Source of the DNA: Arabidopsis thaliana
Taxonomy: Eukaryota; Streptophyta; Magnoliopsida; Brassicales; Brassicaceae
Length of the DNA: 64,000 nt
Reading direction: 5' to 3'
Assembly (NCBI RefSeq): GCF_000001735.4
Contig: NC_003070.9
Span: 496,001 to 560,000, forward strand
The notes beneath the pieces are model-generated. The model did no database searches. It was not told the origin of the DNA and saw only the letters and a program-made list of their open reading frames with translations. Positions 11,100-23,036 of this stretch are shown here, piece after piece. The position numbers and the translations under genes are program-made. Each line of letters opens with the position of its first letter. Position 1 is the stretch's first letter.

Positions 11100-14000
11100 T
11101 TTTCTTGGCTTAAAAATGTCTTTTTTTGGTGGTGATTTTGAGGTGAGTGTTTGGAGAAAAAAGTGTGTAAGAATAGAAGTCGCACTCACTAAGTTAAGAA
11201 AGCTTCTTGGAAATGTTAATGCAGCAAAAGCAGACAAGTCTGGTTCCTTTATATATACTGCAAGGTCGTGGGCTTATAGGAAGTGGAAACCGATTCCGAA
11301 ATGTTGTTTTCATTTTATTTTTTTCAAAATATCAATTTTTAACAAGTGGTGTATTGATAAAGCTTACCGGGTTTTTTGGGGGTTTATTGATTATGACTGT
11401 TACTATGGTTGTGACTTACTGTAAAATTGCATATTTTATTATTTTTTATTGTGAGGAGAAAAAAGTCACCTTTGTGATGAGCTATTGAGCTTATCGTGGA
11501 ACAAAAATAACTCTGCATTGTGAGTGTTTTTAAGTAGGGTGTTGTGAGTGATTTTATGATAGTTTAAGTATAATTGGCTTAAAACTCTGCTTGAAAAATT
11601 GTTACTTTTTAATTTTAGAAGTCTTAACATCTCTAAAACATACACCATTTTTTTCTGTTTTCTTTTGGGTTTCTTTCATTTTATACAAAAAATACTCAAG
11701 CAAAACGAATACGTTATCTAGTATGAAATTGGGCTGTATTCACTATTCACAATCTTACAATTTGTTATTCCGACGGATATTAATCAATGAGTCTAAACTC
11801 CTCACGGAGATTATTCACAATCTTACTATTTTTTACAGTATATGATTTTATTCACACCTTACCAATGGAGTTTAGTAATACCTGTTATCCTCTTTTAGTT
11901 AGTTTAATTTATCCCCACTTTGAAAGTCTTTTTCCGGTGGATATGTATATAGGACAGTTTCTTCAATACACGACGAAACATCAAACATATAACATGTAAA
12001 AAGAATTATTCTCCACTAGGGATAATTGGGAAAACATATGAAATGCATCTCTTAAATATTTTATTTATAGAGTTTCGTTTTTTTTTTTTAAACAAGGAAA
12101 ACAAGAAGAGAATGTCCACGAGTGGGTTATATCTAACTTCTTTCGGCTTCTTCAGTGGCCCAAATCCTTTTTCATGTATTTTTTTTATATCTACAGAAAA
12201 GGTAAGGAACACATGAATTGTTAAATACATGGATAAATTCATTGGTTTATCACTCAAAATAAAATATAACCGACCAACCATTATTGATTGTATACCCAGA
12301 AAACACTATTGAGTATTGTCTGATCGTATTTGAGAATTTCACCGCCCATCTCTACACTTTTCGGTGGAAACCAATTATGTTTGGTCTCTCATCTCATATT
12401 CCTTTCTCTTTTTTGCCACTTTTCCAAAAAAAGAGTTATAATATTTGTAGCACATAAACTGAATCCATTGGATTGTTGATATCTAACCCCTATATCTAAC
12501 CCCTAAACTTAAGATATGTATAGTTATATCTTATATTCAATTACTTATCTATAATTGTGGTTACATTTATTTAGTTTGATAAATTAACTAACGAAAAAGT
12601 GGAATAAACCATACAACAGAAAAGCGTAAGAAAATGATAATTACACTAACTTATCTTAGTTATTTCTAATCTAGAAATTTGTATTAATATGCGCCACCAC
12701 CTGAATTTAAATTTGTATATTGCGTATTGTTGAAAAAGGTAATTAATTTTAGCTAGTTATTTGCAAAACTACGATTACTGATTTGGCTTAAGTTTTGACC
12801 AATTATCCTGATCATCGTGATAAAATATTATTCTGTTAAACAACATGCTGGTAAATAAAAATAAAAATTATTTTACTGATTAATTAGTGTTATAAGAAGC
12901 ATTATTTTGAAAACAAAACTAGAACGCTTATTCTTCTCTTCATCCAATTAACTTTCATATTTTCAAAGACCAACTATTTTATGTATAATCAATATTTATC
13001 AACCAACCTCATTTACCTAATTTTTCCTTTTTAGGATATTCAGTTAAGTCACTCTAAGAATATCATATAAGAGCATAATGATAATGTATTTTTATTTTCA
13101 ACAAGAGAATAATGAATTATACGTGCAGCTTCTGACCTCATCCTCCACACAGAAATGGCGGCTATAATGCGACATACTAAAGCTAATATTTATTGCCAAA
13201 AGAATTGCTTAGGCTAAGTACGGACAAATTATAAACATCATAATTAAATTGTGTACTAAATAGGTATATGCGTGTGTGTGTGTATCAAAAGGAAAGAAGT
13301 TTTTTCACATAAAAAATGTTTGTGTAACCAAAAAGAAAGCGTTAGAAGACAAGATAGTTTGTCCAATCAAATTTACTACATATATAATTAATTAGTAATA
13401 TCTTAATATTTAAAAGTGTAAATATAAATTTTAAAATTCTGTAATGTCCAAAGATATTGTAAAACTTATTCTTGTTATATTATTCTCTGAGATAACTGAC
13501 CTATTTGAGTATTTATTTATAGTCTACAAGAGAAAAACAAAAGTGGAATCTATATATTTTCTCAAGAATATGCTGTAGTAAAACTTTGAACTACACTAAT
13601 ATTAAGATCGTTTTTCTTAACAAAATGAGCGTATAGATATGTTATAACCTTATAATGTATTTTTGGAATAGTATGTTATTTGGTCACATCTGTCGAATAG
13701 TGTGTTGAAAATAGAAGGTAAAGTCACAATCTAAGATGGAGGTTGATATGAACTAGTTGGTCCATATACGGCAAGAGGCTATGTCAATTGCTTAAGAATA
13801 CCTATAAGACTCTAAATGTCTATGGCTACTTTAAGAGGATGGAAGATATTGCATGCTTCTTTACAAGGATACATACATAGATAGATTCATATACATGTAT
13901 GTATAACATCGTGGGGTTTGTGAAATAGGATATTATGAAAGAAGTTACATACACATATACACATGTGTTTTTAACATTGTGAGTGTGATTGTGTGAATAG

Positions 14001-15915
14001 AAGATATATTGGCTCTTCAAACTTCTGCCCCAATCTAGAGGATTTGGTAGATATACACTTTGCTTCATTTCGAGTGCACGTCTCCATAGTCCATACTTTG
14101 CTCCATCTTCTAATTTATCCAACAATTTTCATCTTTAAGAGGTAAATATAAGTAGAAGTGTTTCCAATTCATTGTGGGTTGACCAATAATATTATTGACT
14201 GTGTTATTATCTTCGTTCTATATAAACCAAAGCTTAGTAGAAAACTTAAATTTGAATTTCGTTTGTGTAGTTTATACTTAAAAAAATACTGTTCAATTGA
14301 AATAAAATGGGTAGACTAAATTAAAGTTGTGGCCACAATACAATGTTTATTACTTAGGCGGCTGTTTTTTTTAAAATAATATTATAGTGAAATAACTCAA
14401 GATTTTCATGTAGATATATAAAGTATATTTTAAATGGTGCATTGAAAAGTTCATGTAGGTCTCAAATTTTTGTGAGCTTATCATTGAGTTTGAGTTCTTG
14501 TTTCTTGGTGTCTTGGAATCTGGATTCTTATTTTTGTAAGCTTATCATCGATTTTCTGAACAAAAATTTAAATTTCCGAATTTCTCAATATCAACAAGTC
14601 TGGAACCCTATATAAATTGAAGAAACAATTATTTCAACCGCCTATGTTTATTAAATAGAGTGTAAAATGATGCACTGATTTTTTTTTTTTTTTTATAAAT
14701 GTAAATAGTATCAAAATCACTTGTAATGCCGTTTTCGTTTTTTTTTCTTTCTACAATGCCGTTTTCGTTTAAATCAAAATGATTGTGTTTAAAAGATCCT
14801 TCAAAACAATTTAACACTGTTATTCTGTTAACTTTAGGTGTCGAAATGGCGGTTTTTAGTTAGATTTTTTTTTTTTTTGCAGATTCAGTTTTAAATCCAT
14901 TTTTGCAGCTAAATTGTTTAAAACAGAAGTTGCTTACATTACTTTGCATTTTTTTCCTATAAAGATTTATATATACACAGACAAAACAAAGAGATCCGTT
15001 ACAAAATTATACACAGGAGTGGAGATGTCGGCTAAATTCGAAATGATTAAAGAAGACTTGTGACATCCGCATGATTTCACCCACCCATTTACTGTTTCTT
15101 CCACTTCTCAATGGCTTTGAGAGTTGATACACTCTCTATCTCACACTATCAAGGCCCTTTCTAGAATTATCGTTAACCAAATCGATAACGGTTTTTCTTT
15201 AGACCGTAGTATAACTAAAAAGCTGTGCGAAAACGAAAATTTGGGACGGGATAAGACAAAACAGAACGGAGTGGAACTAAAAAGAATTTGTCCGTGACTC
15301 GTGGGCCAAGCCCATTAGCAACTATGAGTGATCGTATCAAAACTGATAAACAGGCAACTCTCAATTTTTTTGGTTACTCCAACTTGTAATAATAACACTT
15401 AACACTTCAACAAACAAATGATTAAAATCACTAAATCTTGTAATTAGTTGACTAACAATTTATACTAATTATTAAAGGTGGGCCTATAATCCGGAAGAAC
15501 AAGCCAAACTAACTTTTAAAAGTTAAACTCTCGTTTTGTTTATAAATTTGATTAGGTTTATTATTTTCAAAATCAAAAATAAAACGATCGAACAGTGATT
15601 TATCTATAACCATATCAAACTGAATTAAAAAAGATTTCATTTAATTTCATTTTTTTATAAAACTGAAAAACCTTAAACCGGATTTCTTACTTCTAAAGTT
15701 CTACTAATTGTTTTAAATTGATTTTTCCCTCCAAAATTAACCAAAAATAGCAATCGTTATGATCTTCTAGAAAAGATTGACTTTAGATTATTTACTTTTC
15801 AGTAAATTAGTATGAACAACATTACATATTCAAAAATAAATTACATAAAAACAATTTATTTGGCTAAAGCAAAAGATGAAAGTAAGTTTTCTGGTAATGA
15901 TTCTTGACTTTTGCG
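11100..15915. other. Intergenic region, no supported gene
   Basis: About 4.8 kb of AT-rich DNA. The first few hundred bases are the polygalacturonase promoter. Small frames at 11116-12281, 13826-14125 and 14629-14817 have low-complexity or random-looking peptides and no domains. A short doubled taacccc motif lies at 12484-12507 and poly-T runs at 14680 and 14866. Nothing here supports a gene. Confidence 0.5.
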
Positions 15916-17573
15916 TTAAATGGTCTTCACGAAAGCAGCAAAACGTTCCAATCCTCCACGAATAATCTTCTCCATAAACGGTTTCATTGCCTAAATTTTT
16001 TGTTAAACACAAATAAATACATTAACAGGTTTAATTATAAGTCATGATACACAATTTGTCAAAATAGGCTTACAAATGCAACTGGAGCAAAAGCATTTGG
16101 AACTTCATATGAAAAACTAATCTGAAAAAAAAGAAGAAGATAGTGGCTAAATGAAACTTAACACAATTTGAACTTTTATCATACAAGTGAAAAGGACAAG
16201 ATAACTAACTAACCTCTACTAAACACGAGGAAGGGCCTCTTGGGAAAAATCGAACACTGCCTCTGTTTTTATAAATAAAGAAAAAATATTGAAGTTGAAT
16301 TAAACGATCAAGCAATCACTTTCACAGAGAGATTGAAACTATCGTTCTGTTTTCTAAACCAAATTTCTTGAGTTTACCTATTTTCAAAGCCTTCGATAGA
16401 TCTCCAATGTATCTTTCGATCTGGAATTGGCTGTTAGGAGGATAAAAAGATTCATTGAAATGTTAAAAATCTCTAATCAAGAAAGAAGAATCTGATTGGT
16501 TGATTGATATAATAAAAATTTTACCTGTAAATTTTTTGCGAGAAAGTGATATTCAATATTTTGTCCAAAAGACTCGAGTTTTACCAAATAACGCGATAGG
16601 TCTGGACTACCCTCCATTGCCTACGAGGAAGCAAATGATTTGTGAGCAACAAACGACTCTGTTTTTTAGAGTTAAAGAACAAAAAAAATACAGGAAAATG
16701 TTATTTAATACCTGAACTTTCAAAAAATGGTCAAATTAACCGTGAATTCTTGAAATGACCGTTTTATACCTCAACAAATAGTTGATTTCTAATTTAACCT
16801 ATAAATTATCGTTGATTCGGCCAAATCGACTCACCATTAACACTTCTTAACAGCTCTCCTAATAGCGTAACTAACAATTGTTTTCGTCCTTAAACCAACG
16901 ACAACGGCTGTTAGGCCATGTTTTGTAATGGTTGTTAGGAGCGCTATTAAGAAGTGTTAACGGTGAGTCGATTTGGCCGAGTCAACGATAAATTATAGGT
17001 TAAATTAGAAGTCAACGATAAAGTATAGGTTAAATTAGAAGTCAATTTTTTGTTGAGGTATAAAACGACAATTTCAAGAGTTTACGGTTAATTTGACCAT
17101 TTTTTGAAAGTTCAGGTATTAAATAACATTTTTCCCAAAAAAATACCTCAACAGATGACAAAAATGGCATCCACTTGGGGAACATTTCTCGATCTGCGTA
17201 TAACTTGTAAGCCACGGAAGCTGGTGCATCCACCACCATCTTTACCCTGCTTAATCCAAACCAAAGAATCTCTCTGAAAAGTATGAAACTTAATGAAAAC
17301 AAGTATAGTTTTGTTGCCTGGAGGAACTTACGTGACGTCTTGCCATTGCATAACGGGTCTGAAAGGTTTAGGAGAAGAGGAAATTAAGAGACCATTGTTA
17401 GAGTTCAGTAGTTTTGCAGAGTTAGCTGATGAAGAAGACAACAATAATAACATTCGTGGAGAAGAAGAAGAAGATCGATGAAGCATAGATAAAACAGTTG
17501 CAGACTTTGGGATTTTTCTGAAACAAAGTGTCGATCTGGTTGTTGAAACTGTGCCAGAAGCTATTGATGACAT
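15916..17573 (-). CDS. SRPBCC/polyketide-cyclase-like plastid protein, copy 1
   Basis: Seven exons join to 220 aa: 17332-17573, 17147-17246, 16525-16620, 16378-16430, 16214-16262, 16074-16121 and 15916-15990. The N-terminal ~65 residues are Ser/Thr-rich with few acidic residues, like a chloroplast transit peptide. The rest is a START/Bet v1-type (SRPBCC, polyketide cyclase/dehydrase) fold: VKMVVDAPASVAYKLYADRE, then FPKWMPFLSSVE and IHWRSIEGF. Such folds form a hydrophobic ligand pocket; the ligand is unknown. Exon lengths match those of the tandem neighbour (18110-19331) except for 3 nt in exon 1, so the two are duplicates. The second intron carries a 446-bp MITE right behind its splice donor. 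Confidence 0.85.
16691..17136. mobile_element. MULE-type MITE with long terminal inverted repeats
   Basis: About 446 bp made almost entirely of two inverted arms of roughly 190-220 bp around a short loop (about 16880-16925). The ends read aggaaaatgtt and its complement aacatttttccc. A 10-bp direct repeat aaaaaaatac flanks it at 16681-16690 and 17137-17146. Long inverted repeats with a 9-10 bp target duplication are typical of Mutator-like non-autonomous elements. The right arm has an extra 30-bp internal duplication (about 16983-17042). It sits in intron 2 of the SRPBCC gene and has no coding frame. Confidence 0.85.
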
Positions 17574-18109
17574 CTCTTTTGATCTTGAGAGAAAGAGATT
17601 TAGAGTTGATCAAAATGAGTGTTCAAAGATTTAAGATGTAACCTTGTTTTTCCAAAGAGACAAGTTAGGAACAGAGACTTTTCAGCACCCATTCTCTTGA
17701 ATGTGTTAGGACACTCCACGCAAAGTGTGTTGTCGTGTTTAGACAAATAAGTTAACATTGGAAAGAGAAAAGCTCTCTTTGCCGTGACTTTGTTTCTTGT
17801 TTGGTTTTGTTTTGTTCTTTTTTGGTTTCACTCAAATCAAAAACAAGATTTCTGGTTGGTTTATTGAGTTTCTCTTTTTCTTGGTGACCTAAACCACACA
17901 ACTTCTGTTATGATAGAAAGAAATATTTGTCACTTTAATCATACAAAAGTTACAATAGAGATCTCCCTAATTATGAGATCTGGTATAGTTTTCAAATCAC
18001 GTATATACCAAGAGAAAGATGCATACATATATTCCTGCAAAAGCAAAGTGTTGATTTTTCAGATAATGAAATGGTTTAAGTGGAGTTTAGAATAAAAAAG
18101 CTAACCTTT

Positions 18110-19331
18110 TTAAGTAGTTTTGGCCAAGGCTGCAAATCGTTCAAGTCCACCTCTAAGCAAGCTTTCTATAAAAGGCCGTAGTACCTGAATTGGGGAAAGT
18201 TAAGGTAATAAGAAAAACAGTCTGTGACATTCAGCTTGACATAGAGACTTTAAGGTAAAAAGATACGCACCGATGCCACAGGGGTTAATAGGGCAGGGAC
18301 TTCATATGATACGGTTAGCTAAAAGATGAAACAAATTTGCAAGAAAAAAGGAAAAGCATTAGAGAACTATTCTAGTAGGATTGTGATCAAATGATGTGTG
18401 ATAAAATGGAGTGTTCTTTACCTCTACGATGCACGATGAAGGACCTTTAGGAAAGAATCGAACGCTGCCTCTGCATTGGTTAAGTACCAAATGTTAGGCT
18501 CAAACAGATAATACATTAGAGTAAGATTGAACCTTTATGATCTCTTGCTTACTTATTAGGAAGACCTTCAAGAGATCTCCAATGGATTTTCTGATTAGGA
18601 GTAGGCTGCACAATAAACAACCCAACAAAAAGCCAACAGTTTTACACAATTAGTCTAAGTACCACAGAGGAGCATTGATCTAAAACAGAATGATGGATTC
18701 TTGCCTGAAGATTACGAGCAAGCCAAGAATACTTAATGTCTTGACCAAAAGCATTGTATTTGAGTGACCAACGTGATAGATCAGGCTTGTCCTTTAACAC
18801 CTAACAACAGAACACAAACCGAGTTAAAATCTAAAGCAAGAAGCTTTCAAAGATTGAAACTTTGAGAGATAGATCAAAAAATCAAATCCACCTGGACAGA
18901 TGAAATAAAAGGCATCCATTTAGGAAAAGATTCACGATCCAAGTAGAAATTATACGCTACTGATACTGGAACATCGACCTCCATCTTTACTCTGTTTTCT
19001 CCAAACCAACAAAGATTGAAAACAGAATCATATCAATTTCTACAAATAAAGTGGAATCGAAGCAGAGAAGAGGATAAAGGAGAGATTTTTACGAGCAGTC
19101 TTGCCACTCCATGGAAACAGAGAATCGTCGTCTCTTGGGAATGATGAATCTCGATCTGCGACTAACGGAAGAAGAGTAAGAGGAGAAGCCATTTAGGGTT
19201 TTTGGAAACAGAGGAATGAGAGAATATGAAAAGGGTTTGCGATCGAAGCAAATCGGTGATTGGATATTTGGGGTTTTACAGGTTTTGGACAAGTGATTGA
19301 TCGTGTTCATGTTAATTGCTACTACAGACAT
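18110..19331 (-). CDS. SRPBCC/polyketide-cyclase-like plastid protein, copy 2
   Basis: Seven exons join to 219 aa: 19093-19331, 18892-18991, 18705-18800, 18553-18605, 18422-18470, 18271-18318 and 18110-18184. Same fold and exon plan as the gene at 15916-17573: a likely transit peptide, then VKMEVDVPVSVAY, FPKWMPFISSVQ, IHWRSLEGLPNK and a C-terminal LERFAALAK. I chose Met at 19331 over an upstream Met (19391) because it matches the copy-1 length. Intron 3 starts with GC rather than GT (donor CAG|GCAAG); the exon length is fixed by the duplicate, so a GC-AG intron is the only consistent reading. Function of the ligand pocket is unknown. Confidence 0.87.
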
Positions 19332-19493
19332 TGAAGCTTCCTTAGTTTTGTCTTTGGAAGGAAAGATAAGACTAAAAACTTTAGCAACCACAAGAACTCA
19401 AATTGCTGAGTGTTACTGATTTGTCCGTATAAAATTAGAAGATAATCATGAATTTAGGGTTTGAATAAAGTGATTAATGAAACCAAAGCAAAA

Positions 19494-19498
19494 GCGGG

Positions 19499-19541
<43 letters not shown>

Positions 19542-19566
19542 GCGTGTTCGATCCACGCTCACCGCA
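19494..19566 (+). tRNA. tRNA-Phe (GAA)
   Basis: A 73-nt cloverleaf. The acceptor stem GCGGGGA pairs with TCACCGC (one G-T wobble or mismatch), followed by discriminator A. The D-arm AGCTCAGTTGGGAGAGCGT carries box A, the anticodon GAA is at 19527-19529, and the T-arm GTTCGATCC carries box B. A run of seven T directly follows (19567-19573), the Pol III terminator. No intron. Confidence 0.96.
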
Positions 19567-22219
19567 TTTTTTTAATATTGTTTATGTTTTATTCAAAGCC
19601 CATTGGATCTTTATTCTCTTTTAAATATGTGTCCATTTAGTGTGTTCTACCGAGCGCGTTTGGCCCGTATGAACGAAAGATCTGCCACAACAACTAAATT
19701 ATGAAATGATAATGCAGTAGACTTTTACGAAGTGACTAAGTTAAGAATAACAGATTTACAGAATATTATTAAGGTTGATAATATCATCAAATTCTTTGAA
19801 ACAAATAAGTGACCAAGAACGTGTCAATGCGCAATTCGAATCCTTAAAATAATATTTGTGAAAATAAAATAAAATTTAGCCAAGTTTTTAATCTAATATA
19901 TGTCAAAACTTTATGATATCACTACAAAACTACAGACCAAAAGGACGAGATGTTCAGTTCGGTTTGACATTTTGGTTTTAAAAAAAACAAGTGGTAAATA
20001 TTTAACACTTCAACTAAGTGTGGCCAAAAATTCAATTATTTTTTCGGTTGTCCGTCGTTGACCGGATTTGAAATCGTTTGGATTTAAGTGAAGATGAGTC
20101 ACAACAGAGGATGGAGATCAATCCTACGATGATTGTTTGTTTGCTGAGAAGACGAGAGCATCCGGTCTAAAACGATCGTTCTGTTTAGACAAAACGAGAT
20201 AATGAAAGATGAAGAATTATTTTGTTATGGTATCGAAGAAGAAGAGAGAATGATAATGGATTTAAATTTCTCAAGGAAGAAGAGAGAATGAGTGATGTTT
20301 GGAGGTCTTCATTTATAAGCATTCGCTTCTTCAAAAAAAAAAAGGAAACTTTCGATTGTTTCCTTTTCTTGTTAGGGTTGACAAAAAATAAGAAAATCTG
20401 ACAACGTTCGAGAGATCTGGACCGTTTAGTTTCATCAGGTTGCAACTGTGAGATATCGGACGGTGATAATCAATTCTAAACGGTAAGTTTGTAAGATTAT
20501 GCGGGACCGGGACGATCTATTTATTATACACCTCTCTGTTACAAACAAATCAGTCATATGTTTGTGGAGAACGAAAGAAGAGATGAAGATGATGGTTCTG
20601 AACCAAGCTGTTTATAAATGGAGATGATGATGTTAACTGGAACAGAGGCAGCAGTAATTGATGATCTAACAGACATTGACATCAGGCAACCAATCCTAGT
20701 CTGCGTGTGGGAGATAGAAGCGGCCTGGTTATGAGAATGTTGGAGCAATCAATTGCTTTGGTTAGGGCCAGAGCAATCATGTCATTCATCCTCAATCTTG
20801 ATTCTGACCACTACATAATCTACAACTCCATGGCTCTGAGGGAAGGTGGTAGTGATGGAATCTTAATGGGCTATTTTTAACTGATTAGAAAATGGTTCTT
20901 TTTAATGTATTGGGCCACTTGGCTGAAATGGGCCTTATTGGCTATGTATCATTTTATTTCTGAGACAGACTTTTTGAAAGATAATCCTTTATGGAAAAAT
21001 TGACTTTTAGAAACACAAGTTTATTTACTTACAAAAATATCCGACAACAATAGTCAATGAGGATGAGCAATTGCGCATGGGTTTTGCACACCATCGAATT
21101 TTCTTTATAAACTTAACAAAGAAAACTCTTTTTTCTCAATCACTAATCAGCTTTACTTTTCATTAGAAATCACAAAAAGTAAATAAATAAAAAATTTACT
21201 TACTGCGTAACTTATGAAGATATATTATGAGCGAGTTAGAAATACACTACCCACCTCGCCACCCAGTCACCCACTACCAAAAGAGGAGTGGCTACAAACA
21301 CCTTCTAAGATGTTTGCACTTTTTGTTTCTTTTGTTTTTGAAGGATCTTATATTGTTTGTTTCATTAACAGCTTTTATATATCTGTTTCATGTAAAAGTA
21401 AAACAATAAAGTATTGATGACAAATGGTAACTCTAGTCATATATAAAATTATGAAGAATTACACACACACACACAAATAATAAAATGAAGAATATTAAGG
21501 ATGTTTAGAGATTTTAATCCATTTTAAAGAATAAAGTTAAGATACGGTAGATCAAATGATGTATGTCAAAATCCTTCACCAAACCCCCCAAAGCTCTATA
21601 TCATTCATTAATCAGCCGTTAAACAAAATAATCCAACGGTCACCATTAAGTCTCACCAATACCCACAATTTTTTTTGTTTGGTCATCACCAACAACCACA
21701 ATTAAAAGTCTAAAATCTTCACCTACCACAAACCTCTTGCAGAGCATGAAAGTGTGTATTTTCATGTGTGCGAGTGAGTAATGAGTAATGCCTTTGTAGT
21801 AATTAAACTATTCTATTCTTTGTTTCTTAGTTGCATTGAAAACGTTTTCCTTATCTCACTTGTATCAAACCAAACGAAACTAAAAAAGACTATTGTTTGA
21901 TATAATTTTTGATGTGTAACCCGGTCCAACAATTTCATATGGTATTTATTTGAATTTTTATAGTCCTTTTTTCCTAAATTACAGTCTTACAGACACAATT
22001 ATTTTCTTTGAAATGAAAAATCCGATTGGTTCACGTTATATAACAAGTCGGACCAATCGGTCCCCAATAGTCAGAAAATTTTGAAAATAATGCCAAAAAA
22101 TAGTAAATATTGGTAGGCCAACTCCAAAGCCAAATACATATATATTTCTTTACAAGTCCAAAGTAGGGTGGTTTAACCAAATAAACCGGTGACCAGTCAT
22201 TAGTGAACCGTAAAAGGCC
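19567..22219. other. Region between tRNA-Phe and MAT1
   Basis: Mostly AT-rich. It includes a doubtful small minus-strand frame annotated separately (20185-20445). The last kilobase is the MAT1 promoter. A frame at 20554-20748 (minus) has no domain. I see no repeats with clear ends. Confidence 0.5.
20185..20445 (-). CDS. Small hypothetical protein, doubtful
   Basis: An 86-residue frame, rich in Arg/Lys at the start and Leu/Ser at the end, with no recognised domain or signal. It is listed because the segment is less AT-rich than its surroundings and a hypothetical locus is expected about here in Arabidopsis. It could equally be a chance frame or part of a non-coding transcript. Confidence 0.22.
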   Translation of the reverse strand: MQPDETKRSRSLERCQIFLFFVNPNKKRKQSKVSFFFLKKRMLINEDLQTSLILSSSLRNLNPLSFSLLLRYHNKIILHLSLSRFV

Positions 22220-22227
22220 TATAAATA
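22220..22227 (+). promoter_or_regulatory. TATA box of MAT1
   Basis: TATAAATA lies about 30-40 bp before the CT-rich leader that begins near 22255. The leader ends at a donor (AGCAG|GTATTG, 22378/22379). A leader intron of about 650 nt then runs to an acceptor just before the start codon at 23037. Long leader introns like this commonly boost expression of plant housekeeping genes. Confidence 0.65.
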
Positions 22228-23036
22228 ACCAACGTGTTCTGACTCACTTTCTCGTCTCAAACCGTTCCTTCTCTTTTAACACTTGTTCTTTTAAGGCAAA
22301 AAGGCTCGAGCCACAGAGATCTGAGTTTCTCTTCTTCGAGATCTGATCGCCGAATCTCATAATCTCCCATCGAAGCAGGTATTGTTCTTCGTATTCGCTT
22401 CTCGTTTCTCTCTCGATGTATTGTTCATTTTTGTTTTCCAGTTGATTTTCAAGTCTGACGTGCGTATTTTTTCCGATTTGACGATGGAAGTAGATTTAAG
22501 GGACTATTGACTGTATCTATGGTTTTTAATTAGATTTCAGCTACTCTTTAACCATTTTGTTATTGGATCAGCAGCGATTTCGTTATAGATTCTCAAAAAT
22601 ATTCTCAGATGTGTGGGATTTGAGTAGAGTTTATGTTGCGTTGGCATGATTTGAATAGTATGCAAGATTTTTGAGATTTTGAATTCGTTCATGTGTGTAT
22701 GTGTGATTGTAGCTTGATATGATTTAACCTGTTAGTTAAATGTGCATAGACAATAAGTAACATACGAAGCGAGTCACTAAGCATAAGAGTCAACTTGTTT
22801 TGCTGAAAAGATATCACTTATGATTTTCGAATCATTTTAGCTTTTTTGTCACTTGAGCTTAATGATTCTTCTGAAATTCGATTCTTTGTTTGGTTTATGT
22901 CACATTCTTTAGAATTGAGAATCTAAGAAAAGCTTACAGGATATGGTGAAACTATTCTTTTAAGATAGCATGATGCTTCTTTTATGATTCTACAGTGGCT
23001 AAGTCATTTTTTTTTTGTTCTATTCTTTGTAGCAGA

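Noticed and set aside
12484-12510. Telomere-like taacccctatatctaacccctaaac
   Set aside because: Only two imperfect units; an interstitial telobox of this length is common by chance.
13826-14125. 99-aa minus-strand frame beginning MLDKLEDGAKYGLW
   Set aside because: The first 35 residues look protein-like but then fall into low-complexity sequence; no family recognised and no promoter or splice sites.
20740-20870. Possible protein remnant reading MSFILNLDSDHYI...MALREGGSDG
   Set aside because: Weak resemblance to several families, too short, and no flanking exons recognised.
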